Positions 8,374 through 16,563 of a DNA stretch of 64,000 nt are shown here, piece after piece; positions within the stretch are counted from its first letter, which is position 1; the number at the start of each line of letters is the position of its first letter. Position numbers and translations under genes: made by a program. Origin of the DNA: Variovorax sp. CF079. Its GTDB lineage: Bacteria; Pseudomonadota; Gammaproteobacteria; Burkholderiales; Burkholderiaceae_C. Location of the stretch: NCBI RefSeq assembly GCF_900101545.1, contig NZ_FMZU01000019.1, positions 1-64,000 of the forward strand, read 5' to 3'. The notes below the pieces were generated by a model. That model did no database searches, was not told where the DNA came from, and saw only the letters and a program-made list of their open reading frames with translations.

Positions 8374-9313
8374 GCCGAGCGCCTGCAGTCTGTTCCGCAT
8401 CCATCAACCAGGCGGCTTCGTGCAGCAGCCCGCGCAGCCAGACCAGTCCCGGGTCGTGGGTGCGGTACTTGTGCCATTGCATCGCCTGCTCCATCCTGGG
8501 CATCGGTACGGGCAACGCATGCAGCTTCAAGGGCTGAGACCTCTGTGCGAGTCGCGCCAGTCGTCCATGCACCGTGGCGATGCATTCGGTGCCGATGACG
8601 ACAAAGGGAGCAGCCACGAAGCTGTAGGTCGTGACTTCGACACGGCGGACGATACCGTGGCGCTGCATGAACCAGCTTTCGAGGGTCGGCTGATCGGTGC
8701 CCGTGGGCTGCGTCACGACATGACCGGCGGCCACGTATTGGTCGAGGGTCAATTCGCCGGCGTGCGCAAAGCGGCTGCCGCTCCATACCACGCAGTTGAA
8801 CTCCTCTTCGAACAGGACCTCGGCGGGATGCTCGCGCGAGCAGTAGTTGCGGGGAATCACCAGCAGGTCCGCGTCGCCGCGCTCCAGCGCGCGTTGCGGT
8901 CGGTCCATCTGCGGCAATGGCGAGAGCTGGAAGCGCACGGTGCTCGATTGCCGGCGCGCCAGCGCGAGCAGGTGCGGCATCAACGTCACCAGCGTGTAGT
9001 CGGAGACGAACATGCGGAACTCGCGGTCCGACTGCGTCGGGTCGAACTGCGGCTGCGTGGCGATGGCGGTGTCCACACGCGAAAGTACGTCGCGCACGGC
9101 TTCCTTCAGCGTTTCGGCCCGGGGCGTGAGCTCCAGCTTGCGGCCGACCTGAACCAGCAGTTCGTCCTCGAAGTACGTCCGCAGACGCGTCAGCGAACTG
9201 CTCATGGTGGACTGGCTCACATGCAGGCGCTCGGCCGCCCGGCTGACGCTGCGCTCAGCCAGCATCGCATCGAGCGCCACCAGCAGATTCAGGTCGAGCT
9301 TGTTGAAACGCAT
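8351..9313 (-). CDS. LysR-family regulator (NodD-like subgroup)
   Basis: A 320-residue LysR regulator. The DNA-binding start LDLNLLVALDAMLAERSVS...HVSQSTMSSSLTRLR is of the NodD/SyrM-like type. The effector domain carries the DREFRMFVSDYTLVTLMPHL segment common in that subgroup. It is convergent with the RraA-like gene, overlapping it by 23 bases, and lies upstream of and divergent from nothing on its own 5' side except the end of the pectate lyase gene 49 bases away. Its target is not obvious from position. Confidence 0.88.
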   Translation of the reverse strand: MRFNKLDLNLLVALDAMLAERSVSRAAERLHVSQSTMSSSLTRLRTYFEDELLVQVGRKLELTPRAETLKEAVRDVLSRVDTAIATQPQFDPTQSDREFRMFVSDYTLVTLMPHLLALARRQSSTVRFQLSPLPQMDRPQRALERGDADLLVIPRNYCSREHPAEVLFEEEFNCVVWSGSRFAHAGELTLDQYVAAGHVVTQPTGTDQPTLESWFMQRHGIVRRVEVTTYSFVAAPFVVIGTECIATVHGRLARLAQRSQPLKLHALPVPMPRMEQAMQWHKYRTHDPGLVWLRGLLHEAAWLMDAEQTAGARPTASRFP

Positions 9314-9362
9314 GGAGCGTTCGCAATGCCGCGGTCAGCCTGGCGGGCGCAAGAAGGCATGG

Positions 9363-10931
9363 TCAGGGCGAAACCGTGTAGGGCGAAGGCACCGGTGAAA
9401 CCTTGCCGACGCCGGCGCTGGCCGCCACCTTGGCGCGCAGCGCATCGACGCCGGTGTCGGCGGTGTAGGCATAGCTGGCCGCGGGACTCCAGGTCACGGC
9501 GCCGATGAAGGGGGTCGAGCCGCCGTTGTTCTTGGTGTCGATCAGCGACTTGGCCACGGCGTTGAGGTCCACCGTAGCGCCGTTGAGCCATGAGCCCGCA
9601 TCGGTGAAATACTGGGCCCACTTGTCGAAGTTGGCGCTCAGGAGCTCGCTCGGCGCCGCGCCGGCGATGTCGAATGCATTGCGCTCCGAATAGACCTTCG
9701 AGTTGTAGCCCAGCCCGATGCCGTAGCCGAAGTAGTACTGCTGTGTGTAGTCGGCCTGCTTCGGGCCCGCGTACACGTTGTTCAGGATGTGGACTTGGCC
9801 GTTTCGCACCCGCGGCATGCGCTGATTCACCCATTGGATATGGTTGTGGTGGAAAGTGATGCGGTAGTCGCCGTCGTTGCTGTCGGTGGCGCCGATCAGC
9901 ATGGCCTTGTGGTGGTTGTAGAAGCGGCTGTACGACACCGTCACGTAGTCGGCGCCGCTCTTGATGTCGAGCAGGCCGTCGTAGTACTTGTAGCGCGACT
10001 TGTCGGTTTGGGCGCCTTGCAGTTCGGGGCCATCGGTGAACTCGCAGTGGTCGACCCAGACGCGGTTGCCGCCGACGATGGTCATGGCGTCGGGTTCGGC
10101 GTTCCAGGCGCAGTAGTCCTGGTCGGTGATGCCGGAGGAGCAGCTCTCGAACGAAGGCCAGAAATCGGTCGCCGGCACGAAGCGCAGATTGCGCACGATG
10201 ACGTTGCTCTGTCCGCTGACCATCAGCCAGCCCTGGTAGAACTCGGGCGTCGTGCCGTCGTCGCCTGGCACGCCGAGGACCGAGATATTGCCGCGCTCCA
10301 GCTTCGCCTGCGTCACCGCCTGCTGGCAGGGTTGCCTGGTCTTGCCGGCGCACAAAGCCTCGGTGCCGGTCTCGTATGCGGCCTGCGTCAGAGTCATGCC
10401 GCTGTCGTTGACGTTGGCATCGAGGCGGCCCTTGATGAAGATGACGACCGGATAGTCCTTCCAGCCCCCGGTCACGCCGTTGTGCACCTCCCAGGCGGAC
10501 CAGTTGGGTGCGCCGGCACGCGGGTCGTCGTTGCTGGCGCCGGTCTTCTTCGAGCGGTACAGGCAATCGCGCAGCAGCCGCATGCTGGTGGCGGTGCAGG
10601 TCACGGGCGCCTTGCCATCGATAGCGGCGAAGCCGCCGGTGGGAGCGCCTGCGCTATGAGCCGTGGCCCATCCGATCAGGCCGTCATCGGCTGCAGCGCC
10701 GGTGGTCATGCTCGTGTTGGTCGAGCCGCTGGTGTTGGTCGCGCCGCTGGAGCCGTTCGATCCTCCCGTGCCGGCCGATCCGGTCGTGCCGGTCGCAGTG
10801 GTGGTGCCGTTGGATGGGGTCGTGGTGGCCGCAGCTGGTGTGATGGCTGCGCCGGTGTTCGCTCCCGAACTGCCGCCGCAGGCGGCGAGCAGGGCACAGA
10901 GAAGAAGCATCCAAAGCGCACGACGCGCCAT
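9363..10931 (-). CDS. Pectate lyase family 1 protein, predicted lipoprotein
   Basis: About 522 residues. It starts with a type II signal peptide whose lipobox LAAC places the lipidated Cys at residue 18. A low-complexity Ser/Thr/Gly/Asn linker follows over about 60 residues, leading into a pectate-lyase parallel beta helix. The Ca-binding region VWVDHCEF, the HHKAMLIG rung and RMPRVRNG with the likely catalytic Arg support the PL1 family. It would cleave polygalacturonate at the cell surface by beta-elimination. ATGs at 10955 and 10931 are both possible; 10931 puts the Arg-Arg start of the signal peptide first. The plant-polymer activity fits a rhizosphere or litter lifestyle. Confidence 0.88.
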   Translation of the reverse strand: MARRALWMLLLCALLAACGGSSGANTGAAITPAAATTTPSNGTTTATGTTGSAGTGGSNGSSGATNTSGSTNTSMTTGAAADDGLIGWATAHSAGAPTGGFAAIDGKAPVTCTATSMRLLRDCLYRSKKTGASNDDPRAGAPNWSAWEVHNGVTGGWKDYPVVIFIKGRLDANVNDSGMTLTQAAYETGTEALCAGKTRQPCQQAVTQAKLERGNISVLGVPGDDGTTPEFYQGWLMVSGQSNVIVRNLRFVPATDFWPSFESCSSGITDQDYCAWNAEPDAMTIVGGNRVWVDHCEFTDGPELQGAQTDKSRYKYYDGLLDIKSGADYVTVSYSRFYNHHKAMLIGATDSNDGDYRITFHHNHIQWVNQRMPRVRNGQVHILNNVYAGPKQADYTQQYYFGYGIGLGYNSKVYSERNAFDIAGAAPSELLSANFDKWAQYFTDAGSWLNGATVDLNAVAKSLIDTKNNGGSTPFIGAVTWSPAASYAYTADTGVDALRAKVAASAGVGKVSPVPSPYTVSP

Positions 10932-11094
10932 CACCACCGAGGAATGTTCTCGCATGATCGTAGTCAAGTGAATTAGTCGCGCTGATCGCGGAATAAGTCA
11001 CAAATTGTCACATAACGGGCACCCGTGACTAGAGCAAGCCGTGGATTTCAGTCGTGCATTTCCGGTGCAAATGACCGACGCCATGCGCACCTCC

Positions 11095-12030
11095 TCAGGC
11101 TACCGCAGTGCCTGAGCTCTCGGCGGTCAAGGACCTTTGCGACCAGAACCGGGCCATGCCCTCAGCCAGGAAATCGGCAAGAAGCGATGCCGCGAGAGGC
11201 TGGTGGCGCCGGCTTGGAAAAACGGCATACAAACCCCCGTTCTCGCGGCGGTAGTCCGGCAGCACGTGCGCGAGCGTTCTCGCACGCACGTGGTCCACAG
11301 CCAGCACGGCGGGGATCAACGCAATGCCCATGCCCGCCAGCGCGGCGCTGGTCATGGCCTGGTGGTTGTCCACGCTGAAGCGCCCCTTCACCTCGACCGC
11401 TTCAGGGCCATCGGGCCCCGTCAGAAGCCATCTGCTGCGACCGCCAGGGTGCGGCAGGACGAGGCAATCGTGTTCCGACAATGAGTGCGCGGTACGCGGC
11501 GTACCTCGAGCCTGCATGTAGGCAGGGCTGGCAACCAGGATGCTGTACGCGCTGTCGATCTTGCGCGCGACCAGGCTGGAGTCCGGCAAATGCCCTTCGC
11601 GAAGAGCAAGATCGATGCGCTCGGCAATCAGGTCGACGGCCGCGTCGTTCAACGTGAATTCGAGTTTCACGCGGCTGTGCCGAGCAAGAAACTCCGTGAC
11701 CCATTCCGGCTTGAAGAAACTGAAAAACCCTGCGGGCGCCGCAACGCGGATGGAACCGCAGGGCGCTTCGTTGCTCTCCAGCATTTCTCTGCCGGCAAGC
11801 ACGATGTCTCCAATCGATCCACGGCATTGGTCGAAGAACTTGCGGCCTGCCTCCGTGAGACCCAGTTGACGCGTCGAGCGTTGCATCAGCCGGACGCCGA
11901 ACCGTCGCTCGAGCCATTGCACTCGTCTGCTCAGGGTGCTGGGCGGCATGCCGAGACGTCGTGCGGCCTCGGCGAAACTTCCGGCCTCGACGACGCTGAC
12001 AAACATGGCTACTTCATTGAAGTCCAGCAT
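11095..12030 (-). CDS. LysR-family regulator
   Basis: A 311-residue LysR regulator of the large CrgA/DhcR-like group: N-terminal FNEVAMFVSVVEAGSFAEAA and MPPSTLSRRVQWLE recognition helix, then a GSIRVAAPAGFF start of the effector domain. It lies between the pectate lyase gene and an unrecognised gene, all on the minus strand, with 127 bases between it and the lyase start. It may or may not control the lyase. LysR regulators usually act on a divergent neighbour, and here there is none within 1 kb. Confidence 0.88.
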   Translation of the reverse strand: MLDFNEVAMFVSVVEAGSFAEAARRLGMPPSTLSRRVQWLERRFGVRLMQRSTRQLGLTEAGRKFFDQCRGSIGDIVLAGREMLESNEAPCGSIRVAAPAGFFSFFKPEWVTEFLARHSRVKLEFTLNDAAVDLIAERIDLALREGHLPDSSLVARKIDSAYSILVASPAYMQARGTPRTAHSLSEHDCLVLPHPGGRSRWLLTGPDGPEAVEVKGRFSVDNHQAMTSAALAGMGIALIPAVLAVDHVRARTLAHVLPDYRRENGGLYAVFPSRRHQPLAASLLADFLAEGMARFWSQRSLTAESSGTAVA

Positions 12031-12119
12031 TCGATCTCATTGAAGTAGTTGTGAAACAGAGAAGTCAGACAGTCTGCGCTACGCAAAATGCGCACCAGCT
12101 TCATGCGTCTGCGAGGGTT

Positions 12120-12839
12120 CTAGCCAGTAGAGCGCTTCGACAAGCGACTTGACGCCCGAAGGCCAAGCCTACGGCGGATGCCGCCGATCAAGCCTAGCGC
12201 AATGTGATTGCGGACCGCGCCGGTCAGCTTCGGGACGATCGGCAGTTCCGTCTCGCGCGGCAGGATCGACTCGGGATGCACCTCCAGCACGCCTGCCTTG
12301 CGCAAGGCTTGCAAGAACCCGACGCATCGAGAAAACGACTGCTGACTGAGATCAGCCAGCTCGCTCGCGTTCAATTCGCACCGCGAAAGCAGGCTCGCCA
12401 TCCGAACATTGCCGGAGTCGTTGCCCAGCAGCGCGGCTGGAGGCCAGCGGCGAAGCATGAAGCGGACCGAATCGGAGACTTCCATCTCCATTGCAGTCTG
12501 CTCATCCGTGGTCGGGAGCGCCGGTTGCGCTGCGAGCAACTCACGTTCGGTGTTCTTCAACCATTGCTGAAGCTTTTCGGCGCGAATCGGCCGTTTGAGC
12601 GTATTCGGCAGATCGCCTGAACTCATGCGAGTGAGCGTGAGCACCGCTCTTGCCATGGCAGCGGCCTCGGGACACCCGCCTTCGGTCGTGGTCCCGTCGA
12701 CCAGCAGCGCGTCGTACGGCGGCACATCGACCAGCTTCCATGGGAAGGCGCCGTCGTGCGCAGACAGCCGCACGATCGTTTGAATCACGACGACTTCGGC
12801 GGCGGGCAGCCGATGGACGCCAAGCCTCAGCGTGGACAT
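12120..12839 (-). CDS. Uncharacterised protein with receiver-like N-terminus and helical C-terminal domain
   Basis: A protein of 239 residues that I do not recognise. Residues 1 to about 100 alternate short hydrophobic strands and helices (AEVVVIQTIVRL, YDALLVDGTT, ...LKRPIRAEKLQQWL), like a degenerate response-regulator receiver ending in the RPIRxxxL helix. Residues 130-190 contain LLSRCELNASELADLSQQS and CVGFLQALRKAGVLEV, which resembles a small winged-helix or partner-switch domain. The C-terminus is basic. The ATG at 12839 was chosen because it removes a short Arg-rich extension. Codon use is like that of its neighbours. A regulatory role is only an inference from the domain pattern. Confidence 0.6.
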   Translation of the reverse strand: MSTLRLGVHRLPAAEVVVIQTIVRLSAHDGAFPWKLVDVPPYDALLVDGTTTEGGCPEAAAMARAVLTLTRMSSGDLPNTLKRPIRAEKLQQWLKNTERELLAAQPALPTTDEQTAMEMEVSDSVRFMLRRWPPAALLGNDSGNVRMASLLSRCELNASELADLSQQSFSRCVGFLQALRKAGVLEVHPESILPRETELPIVPKLTGAVRNHIALGLIGGIRRRLGLRASSRLSKRSTG

Positions 12840-13111
12840 GCGTTGCCCTCGAGGCCGCACTGCGCTGGGTTGAAGCGGAATGCGGGGTCAGGCAAGTGTG
12901 GGACGAATACAGAACAACGACACGGCGCGAGAAGTCATGTGACTCGGGTGACTCGAAGAAGCGGTGGAGCCTATGAGCGCCGAGCCCACTAGTAAAATTG
13001 ATTGTGTCGATGCGACATATCGATGCCGCCGATACTTGTGGGGCTATCCGCAAGGAAGGCCGTGAAGACGACGGCGCGACCAAGTCTTCGCCGACCCGCC
13101 GCACCGCTGCG

Positions 13112-13687
13112 CTACAGCGGTTCAGCCCTGAGCGTGCCGCCGGCACGCACGAAGTTGCCTCCGCCGAGGTGATGGATGGTCTGCAAGTCGGCGTTGTCCT
13201 CGCGAAACAACCAATGCCCGCCGGCGAAGATGCGCGCGTCGGCCGCCGCGGCGACCACCTCGCCGAAGCAGGTGTCATAGGCATCTTCGGTATGCGGCTC
13301 GCGGATCAGCCGGCATTCCAGCCAGGCGGCGCAGCCCGCCTCGAGCAGGGGCATGCCCAGCACGGGCCCGCGGCTCGCCGCGATGCCGTGGCGCTCGAAC
13401 TTGTCGAGCGTGCGGCCGCTCGTGTTGCCGAGCGCGTAGGTGAGGTCGACCAGCGCCGTGCCGGGCAGGCAGATGCCGAACGCGCCACTGGCGGCGACGA
13501 GCTCGCGCGTGTAGGTCCGCTTGTCGATCACCACCGCGATACGCGGCGGCGTGAACTCTACCGGCATCGACCAGGCGGCGGCCATGACGTTGCGGCGGGC
13601 GCCGTCGGCACTCGTCACCAGCACGGTCGGGCCATGGTTGACGAGGCGGCTCGCGTGTTCGAGCGCGACGGGCTGAAAATGATTCAT
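13112..13687 (-). CDS. Flavin reductase family (FMN-binding split-barrel) protein
   Basis: About 191 residues with the flavin reductase-like split-barrel pattern: TVLVTSADGARRNVMAAAWS near the N-terminus, then PPRIAVVIDKRTYT and SGAFGICLPG. These residues bind FMN and shape the dimer interface in the family. Such proteins reduce flavin for two-component monooxygenases or act as oxidoreductases on their own. No monooxygenase gene is adjacent. An earlier ATG three codons upstream (13696) is equally possible. It lies 14 bases downstream of the amino-acid-binding-protein gene on the same strand and could be the last gene of that operon. Confidence 0.85.
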   Translation of the reverse strand: MNHFQPVALEHASRLVNHGPTVLVTSADGARRNVMAAAWSMPVEFTPPRIAVVIDKRTYTRELVAASGAFGICLPGTALVDLTYALGNTSGRTLDKFERHGIAASRGPVLGMPLLEAGCAAWLECRLIREPHTEDAYDTCFGEVVAAAADARIFAGGHWLFREDNADLQTIHHLGGGNFVRAGGTLRAEPL

Positions 13688-13700
13688 GACAGGCATCCGG

Positions 13701-14609
13701 TTACTTGCGGGCCCCGGCGCTCGTCAGCGTGAACTCTTCCGCGGGCTTGTCGTTCGGAATCGCCCAGACAGCCTTCGTCGCCTCCGATGCCGGCAAGTTG
13801 ACGATCGCGCCGGCAGGGGGAATGGGCTTCATGAACCACTTGTCATAGAGCTGCGCGATCTCGCCGGACTTCATCATCCCCCGCAGTGTGTTGTCGATGC
13901 TTTGCTTGAAGGCAGGGTCGTCCTTGCGAAGCATGATGGCGATCGGCTCCACGCCAAGAACCTCGCCCACGATCTTGTAGTCCGCAGGATTGCGCGCCTT
14001 GGCGATATTGCCGGCCAGTACCTGGCTGTCCATCACAAAGGCGTCCGCCCGGCCCGAGTCGAGGTTGAGCATGCTGTCGGTGTGGTCCTTGCCGAAGATT
14101 TCCTGGAAGTCGACTCCCGCGGCCTTCTCATGCTTGCGCAGCAATTGCACGCTCGTCGTTCCGGTCGTTGTTGCCACTCCGCGGCCACTCAGCTGGTTGA
14201 TCGACTGGATGCCCGAGCTGGCCTTGACTGCCATGCGGACTTCTTCGACGAATGTCGTGAGGGCGAACGCCACCTGCTGCTGCCGCGCGGCATTGTTCGT
14301 CGTCGAGCCGCACTCGATATCGATCGTGCCGTTCTGCAGCAGCGGGATGCGATTCGAAGACGACACCGGCGCGTACTTGATATCGAGCTGGGGCAGACCC
14401 AGCTGCTTCTGAATGTCGGCCAGGGCACGGTGGCACAGGTCGATATGGAAGCCGACGTACTTTCCGTAGCCGGTCGTGTACGACAGCGCACCCGACGACT
14501 CGCGAACGCCCATCCTGACAACGCCCGTCTCCCTGATCTTCTCCAACGTATCGGCCTGGGCTGCGCAGGCGCACGCGGCGGCAACGATGGCGAGTATCGC
14601 TTTCTTCAT
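13701..14609 (-). CDS. Amino-acid ABC transporter periplasmic binding protein (family 3)
   Basis: A 302-residue family 3 solute-binding protein like GltI. The signal peptide is residues 1-19 (ends AAQA-DT). The mature part starts with the family pattern ...LEKIRETGVVRMGVRESS, then GFHIDLCHRALADI, and later the DSMLNLDSGRADAFVMDS hinge region. Glutamate/aspartate or a related polar amino acid is the usual ligand. The start codon overlaps the stop of the VOC gene in an ATGA, so the two are translationally coupled. No permease or ATPase genes accompany it, so it must use a distant transporter or act as a sensor. Confidence 0.88.
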   Translation of the reverse strand: MKKAILAIVAAACACAAQADTLEKIRETGVVRMGVRESSGALSYTTGYGKYVGFHIDLCHRALADIQKQLGLPQLDIKYAPVSSSNRIPLLQNGTIDIECGSTTNNAARQQQVAFALTTFVEEVRMAVKASSGIQSINQLSGRGVATTTGTTSVQLLRKHEKAAGVDFQEIFGKDHTDSMLNLDSGRADAFVMDSQVLAGNIAKARNPADYKIVGEVLGVEPIAIMLRKDDPAFKQSIDNTLRGMMKSGEIAQLYDKWFMKPIPPAGAIVNLPASEATKAVWAIPNDKPAEEFTLTSAGARK

Positions 14610-15049
14610 TTGGCGAAGAGCATTTCGATGTTGGCGAAGGCCTTGAGCTCCAGCGCATTGCCGGAGGGATCGAGGAAGAACATCGTGGCCTGCTCGCCGG
14701 GCTCGCCCTTGAAGCGGATGTACGGCTCGATCACGAACTCGACGCCCTGCGCCCTCAGGCGAGCCGCCATCGCTTCCCATTCGGACATCGGCAGCACGAT
14801 GCCGAAGTGGCGTACCGGCACGCCATGGCCGTCGACTGCGTTGCGCTGCGCCACACCCGTCTCGTCGGGCGCCAGGTGGGCGACGATCTGGTGGCCGTAG
14901 AAGTTGAAGTCGACCCAGTCGTCCGCGCTGCGGCCTTCGGGGCAGCCCAGCAGCTCGCCGTAGAACTTGCGGGCCAGCGCGATGTCGTGCACCGGAAAGG
15001 CTAGGTGGAAGGGGGACATCATGGCCGGGTTGGTGGTCGGAGTCAGCAT
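14606..15049 (-). CDS. VOC-superfamily protein (glyoxalase/dioxygenase fold)
   Basis: A 147-residue vicinal-oxygen-chelate protein with paired beta-alpha-beta-beta-beta modules. Likely metal ligands are His15 (FHLAFPV), His81 (HFGIVL) and Glu134 (NALELKAF), the usual positions for glyoxalase-like enzymes. The FFLDPSGNALELK segment is typical of the superfamily. Its substrate is unknown. It is the first gene of a minus-strand operon (VOC, binding protein, possibly flavin reductase) divergent from a LysR gene 100 bases away. ATGs at 15022 or 15019 would shorten the N-terminus by 9-10 residues. Confidence 0.85.
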   Translation of the reverse strand: MLTPTTNPAMMSPFHLAFPVHDIALARKFYGELLGCPEGRSADDWVDFNFYGHQIVAHLAPDETGVAQRNAVDGHGVPVRHFGIVLPMSEWEAMAARLRAQGVEFVIEPYIRFKGEPGEQATMFFLDPSGNALELKAFANIEMLFAK

Positions 15050-15149
15050 GGTGTGGGGCTCGGTGTGGATGAGGACGCGTGATCCTAGGGTCGGATGAGA
15101 AAAAGAAAAATCAATATATATTTGACAGATGCATCAATGGAATTTGTGA

Positions 15150-16025
15150 ATGATCCGCGAGCTGAAGACCTTCGTCGCCGTGGCCCGGGAAGGCACCTTC
15201 GCCGCTGCCGGCCAGAAGATCGGCCTGACGCAAGCGGCGGTCAGTGCGCAGATGCAGCGGCTGGAGGCCGAACTTGGTTTCGCGCTTTTCGACCGTACCG
15301 GCCGTTCGGCCCGCCTGAACGCCATGGGCCAGGAGACCCTGGAGCAGGCCACGGAGCTGATTCGCCTCTACGCCAATCTGGGTTCGCGCCATGCCGGCCC
15401 GCGCGCGACGGTGCCCGTCAGCATCGGCGCGATCGCGTCGGCGCAGCGCCTGCTGTTGGCCGAGGCGCTGACCAGCCTCCACAAGCAGTCGCCGGACTGC
15501 CGCACGCGCGTGATTCCCGGCCTGTCGATGGCGCTGCTGAACCTGGTCGATGCAGGTGAGATCGACATGGCCATCGTCATCCGTCCACCGTTCGCCCTGC
15601 AAAGCGACCTGCGCTGGACCACGCTGGCGCATGAACCATTCCGCCTGCTGGTGCCGCGACATGTCGAGGGGAGCGACTGGGCGGAACTGCTGTCCAGCCA
15701 GCCCTTCGTGCGCTACGACCGCGCTTCTTTCGGCGGTCGGCAGGTCGACCGCTTTCTGCGCGCCGCGCACTTGAGCGTGCAGGAGATCTGCGAGCTCGAT
15801 GAGTTGGACGCGATCGTGCGGCTGGTGGCCAACGGCCTGGGGGTGGCCTTGGTGCCGCAGACCGCCACGCACCGGCGCTGGCCTGCCGCGGTACGCGCCA
15901 TCGATCTCGGCCGCCACACATTCCACCGCGACATCGGGCTGGTGCATCGCTCGAGCCGCAATCTGACCGGGTCCGCGAGCCTGCTGGCGCAGTTGGTCTG
16001 CGCGGCCTACAGCGGCAGCCTGTAG
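15150..16025 (+). CDS. LysR-family regulator, divergent from the VOC operon
   Basis: A 291-residue LysR regulator, with ELKTFVAVAREGTFAAAGQKIGLTQAAVSAQM as its DNA-binding start (read as two adjoining motifs) and an effector domain to the end. It is similar in pattern to the LysR at 23846 (shared FVA.AR.G.FAAA and TQAAV.QM), so the two are probably paralogues. The 100-base gap to the divergent VOC gene is AT-rich for this genome (about 15095-15145) and is the likely binding region. Confidence 0.9.
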   Translation: MIRELKTFVAVAREGTFAAAGQKIGLTQAAVSAQMQRLEAELGFALFDRTGRSARLNAMGQETLEQATELIRLYANLGSRHAGPRATVPVSIGAIASAQRLLLAEALTSLHKQSPDCRTRVIPGLSMALLNLVDAGEIDMAIVIRPPFALQSDLRWTTLAHEPFRLLVPRHVEGSDWAELLSSQPFVRYDRASFGGRQVDRFLRAAHLSVQEICELDELDAIVRLVANGLGVALVPQTATHRRWPAAVRAIDLGRHTFHRDIGLVHRSSRNLTGSASLLAQLVCAAYSGSL

Positions 16026-16052
16026 CTCACCGCTAACCCGTTGCACCAAACG

Positions 16053-16073
16053 AAACGGCCCCTCGGGGCCGTT
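16053..16073 (-). terminator. Intrinsic terminator downstream of the HU-like gene
   Basis: A perfect 9-bp stem (AACGGCCCC at 16054-16062 with GGGGCCGTT at 16065-16073) and a very short loop. On the minus strand it is followed by T-rich sequence (TTTCGTTTGG), fitting termination of the HU-like transcript. On the plus strand there is no T run, so it would at best act weakly on the convergent LysR transcript. Confidence 0.65.
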
Positions 16074-16106
16074 GTCCGTGAGAGCCGCGGCGCCGCCGCG
16101 GGGCAC

Positions 16107-16463
16107 TTACTTCTTGGTCTTCTTGGTAGGTGCAGCTTTCTTGGCGACCGGCTTCGCTGCAGCCTTGTCAGCCTTGCGTTTTGCTGCCTTGGGGTCGATG
16201 GCGGCTTTGAACGCGGAGCCGGGAACGAACTTCGGGAGCTTTGCCGCAGCAATCTTGATTTTTTCGCCGGTGCTGGGATTCAAGCCCGTGCGGGCTGCAC
16301 GAGCGACTTGCTTGAACGTTCCAAAACCAACGAGTTGGACGGGATCACCCTTCTTGACAGCAGCGACGATGGAGCCAGTGACGGTCTCAAGAATGCGCGC
16401 AGCCTCGGCCTTGCTGACGGTGTGTGCGGTCGCGATTTTCTCGACCAGTTCAATACGATTCAC
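16107..16463 (-). CDS. HU-family DNA-binding protein with Lys/Ala-rich C-terminal tail
   Basis: A 118-residue histone-like protein. Residues 1-90 are an HU/IHF fold with GFGTF at 47-51 and the DNA-binding arm RTGLNPSTGEKIKI. Residues 91-118 form an H1-like tail rich in Lys, Ala and Pro, common in Burkholderiales HU variants. The start is GTG at 16463: AAGGAA lies 5 bases upstream, and the residues after it (NRIELVEKIA) match the family N-terminus, whereas the upstream ATG frame reads as non-protein sequence. It is expected to compact nucleoid DNA. It stands alone between a terminator and the ABC cassette. Confidence 0.92.
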   Translation of the reverse strand: MNRIELVEKIATAHTVSKAEAARILETVTGSIVAAVKKGDPVQLVGFGTFKQVARAARTGLNPSTGEKIKIAAAKLPKFVPGSAFKAAIDPKAAKRKADKAAAKPVAKKAAPTKKTKK

Positions 16464-16563
16464 AGATTTCCTTGGAGTAGTTCGCCTTGTTGCCAAAGGC
16501 GGCGCAGCCAACCAGACTGGCTGCAAGCGGCGCGGAGTGTAGCCGAGGTCTGCAAACCCTTGG

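Noticed and set aside
16054..16073. Terminator for the LysR gene at 15150
   Set aside because: The hairpin is perfect but has no T run on the plus strand; it fits the convergent HU-like transcript.
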